This document shows positions 62,040-64,000 of a stretch of DNA of 64,000 bases, piece after piece. Every line of letters begins with the position of its first letter. Position 1 is the stretch's first letter. The notes beneath the pieces were generated by a model. That model made no database searches. It had not been told where the DNA came from and saw only the letters and a program-made list of their open reading frames with translations. Origin of the DNA: Galeruca laticollis (Eukaryota > Arthropoda > Insecta > Coleoptera > Chrysomelidae); the NCBI GenBank assembly GCA_963921935.1, contig OY998181.1, positions 123,028,957 to 123,092,956 of the forward strand, written 5' to 3'. Made by a program: the position numbers and the translations under genes.

Positions 62040-62966
62040 CTGCTCTGGCCACACCATAATCTCCTTGATGGGGATGATTGAGGTATGAGATTACTTTATT
62101 TTTATCTATTAGTAAGCTACCTAGAAACTATGTACTGATTAGAAGAGTTGCTCTGTTCCTCTCCCCTTCCGTGTAGCTTTCGTCAAATCTCATTAGTGCC
62201 ATGACTGAGATTTGCCCATCCTTAGCCATAGTATTCTGTAGTCTGGTTTGAAGAGAGGAGGTGATGTTTTCACAGTAAGACCGACAGTTTGACCTTTTTG
62301 CCCTCCTTATCTCCTAATTGTACTCCGTAAATTTCGTGATGTACAGCTGCCAGTTTCATGTTACTGTTCTAAATTTTAACAGTTCATTATTCTACCATGG
62401 CGTGCTTCTTTTTCCACTATCTTTGCTCGTGGGGTGGCTAAATTCGTATGTGCCCACTATTACTTCACATAACAAGTAGTGGTATACCCTACTTGAAACT
62501 AGTTGCTGAATATTTTGCTTTAGATTGGTTTTATACAATTGCCAATCTATTTTTCTTGGATTTCTTCAAGTTTTGTTCTGAAGGGTCATCCTATTTAGTT
62601 CAAACTCGATAATTCTTTAATCTGATAGAGACGTTCATTCTATACCCTCCACTGTTTCAATAACACTGGCGCAATTGACCTTCAGATCTAATACTTTCGC
62701 TCGCGTCTTAGTCACAATGGTAGATGTGATCTCAATGTTTAGAACTTCAAGATACAGTATCAGAAACTCTAATAGACATCACCTCTATTGTTTGTGTTAG
62801 TGCTTGCCCATACCTCATTATGCGCATTGCCAATATTAGAGGTAGCCACGCATCTCATCGGCCTGGTCTCTCCACCTTCAGATTTAGGTTTTTGTGTGTG
62901 GTCGCCTCCACTTAGTACCCCGCCTTTTAAGCAGAAATAACAACTATTGATCAGGACTTGAACCAC
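62040..62966 (-). pseudogene. R1-like LINE endonuclease end and linker
   Basis: The minus strand reads NAHNEVWASTNTNNRG (endonuclease D-x-N-A-H-H block; the first residues are changed), then shifted LEFLILYLEVLNIEITSTIV, KTRAKVLDLKV and, after a stop, TSLSD where the catalytic SDH is expected. The linker continues IDWQLYKTNLKQNIQQLVSS, STPW, EIRRAKRSNCRSYCENI and LQNTMAKDG. These blocks and their order match R1-group ORF2. Several stops and shifts are present. Confidence 0.7.
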
Positions 62967-62980
62967 AAAACTATCAAGTG

Positions 62981-64000
62981 TTTCAGCTTATGGGAAATTT
63001 CACAAGCAATTACTCAGTAGCAGAAGGTGAATTTAGTTGGAGGAAATAAAACAGATTATAATTATTTTAAAGTTCAAGTGATAAAGTCTTAATCTGAGCA
63101 AGTGATGGAGTAAAAAACGGGGAAGCAATATTATGAGTTTGTTATTGGGCAACGGCTACTCGTATTACATAGAGAATATAAATAACTAGTGAACAGACTT
63201 AGTAAATCTAACTAAACTTAATGGTATATGTCGAGATAAGAGATAATTTTTATAAATAATAGGTAATATTCTTCAATCTTGAATAGTGACAGAAAATATT
63301 TACAAATGGAATTGTCATAATGAACCTTAGAACACTTGAAAGCCTTTCTATTTCAACAGGCTAATGGTACGCCACATTTTAATCTCTATTATATAGGGTA
63401 TCTCGAAATTGACGCCCGTCTTATCTGATTATGAATCGGAAGTCAAATAAATTAAATTGTAGGACTTTTGATGTTGAGTTATTTATAAATTGAAATTAAA
63501 TATGTAAACTCTATCAAAATCGGAGTCAGATTAAAACAAATTACTGGCATAGGTTGCTATGATGATGATTATTTATGTAAACGTATGTCATTATTAGATA
63601 AATTATAATTTTATACGGTTATTTGTTTTAAAAATGTAACTTCATTATTTTTATTAAGAATGCGAGATATTTTAAAAGTATCATGTGCGTATAATGATAA
63701 TGCCAGTGTTACAGCGTCATATTTACCTACATTTTTTCAATGACAAGTTGCCACTGCCATTAGCAACTAGATTGACTTGTTGGTAACATAATGGTGCTCC
63801 TGCACTCTTGCTGGACAAGTGAGTACTTTATTAACTAAAAAATTCCCCGACTATTTCTGATTGTTTCTGAAGAAACTATACTTAATCGGGTCAGCCGTTT
63901 GAAACTATAATTAATTCATCGTAGGTAAATCGTATTGTACAGAATATATCTATATTTCCCTATTATAATGGACACGTGAAATGATTGTTCTCCAGAAAAT
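62981..64000. other. No gene seen
   Basis: The last kilobase shows no coding signal I can support on either strand. It may hold the decayed N-terminus of the R1-like LINE near 63,000. A tatgatgatgattatt run near 63,558 is a short microsatellite. Confidence 0.4.

Larger units (their letters stand above)
59850..62980 (-). mobile_element. R1-like LINE relic, split by a Harbinger fragment
   Basis: From high to low coordinates the minus strand shows endonuclease (62,980 to about 62,590), linker (about 62,590-62,040), reverse transcriptase (about 61,960-61,363), then after about 0.65 kb containing a plus-strand Harbinger fragment, the C-terminal RT/RNase H-side region (about 60,650-59,850). Block order and the CPQ ... 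LLLCSLVV style match R1-group elements. All parts are decayed. Confidence 0.65.

Noticed and set aside
1..64000. tRNA, rRNA and snRNA genes
   Set aside because: Read by eye for cloverleaf A/B boxes and rRNA cores on both strands; none was convincing. A covariance scan would be needed to exclude them fully.

Overview
The window looks like intergenic or intronic DNA from an arthropod, most likely an insect. It is AT-rich and carries an insect-style mix of mobile elements: BEL/Pao, Copia, Gypsy, Jockey-, I-, R1- and RTE-type LINEs, Penelope-like elements, a Crypton-type recombinase, and Tc1/mariner, Harbinger and other cut-and-paste relics. A beetle is possible, but nothing here fixes the order. 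I found no host protein gene, tRNA or rRNA. Nearly every coding stretch is a piece of a mobile element, most of them broken.

Layout. 0-10 kb: mariner-like transposase relic (-), a broken LINE (+) and an I-type LINE end (-) that meet tail to tail at a TTA microsatellite, a fold-back element and a 101-bp near-perfect palindrome. 10-20 kb: a little-marked stretch, an RT scrap, then a BEL/Pao element (-) split by a 3.18-kb insert that has an 8-bp target duplication and tandem arrays. 18.6-28.2 kb: Penelope RT relic (+), I/Jockey-type LINE relic (-), a Jockey LINE (+) split by a Penelope GIY-YIG copy, and a Gypsy fragment (-). 29.8 kb: a near-canonical hammerhead ribozyme. 30.4-34.8 kb: Copia element 1 (-), with both LTRs and a 5-bp target duplication. 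35.7-36.4 kb: Crypton-like relic.

38.4-47.3 kb: a DNA transposon with long, internally repeated inverted ends and a spliced transposase gene. A young Copia element 2 (39,623-44,213) lies inside an exon of that gene. 47.7-49.5 kb: a second Penelope GIY-YIG copy with inverted arms, one arm carrying a TA-flanked MITE. 49.5-52.5 kb: transposon-end fragments, tiny inverted-repeat elements and a tandem duplication. 52.9-55.8 kb: BEL/Pao element 2 with a LINE inside it. 56.4-59.5 kb: R1 scrap and a good RTE-type LINE between TA microsatellites. 59.8-63 kb: an R1-like LINE (-) split by a Harbinger fragment. 63-64 kb: nothing recognised.

The most interesting signal is a dispersed repeat family (near 29.8, 52.3, 56.35, 56.9 and 59.6 kb) whose better copies carry a hammerhead ribozyme fold. 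Hammerhead-like cores also occur in the tails of the two Penelope copies. Those two copies share a second feature: both are cut at the same protein position and carry an inverted copy of their own tail upstream. The nesting gives a clear relative age order at several places.
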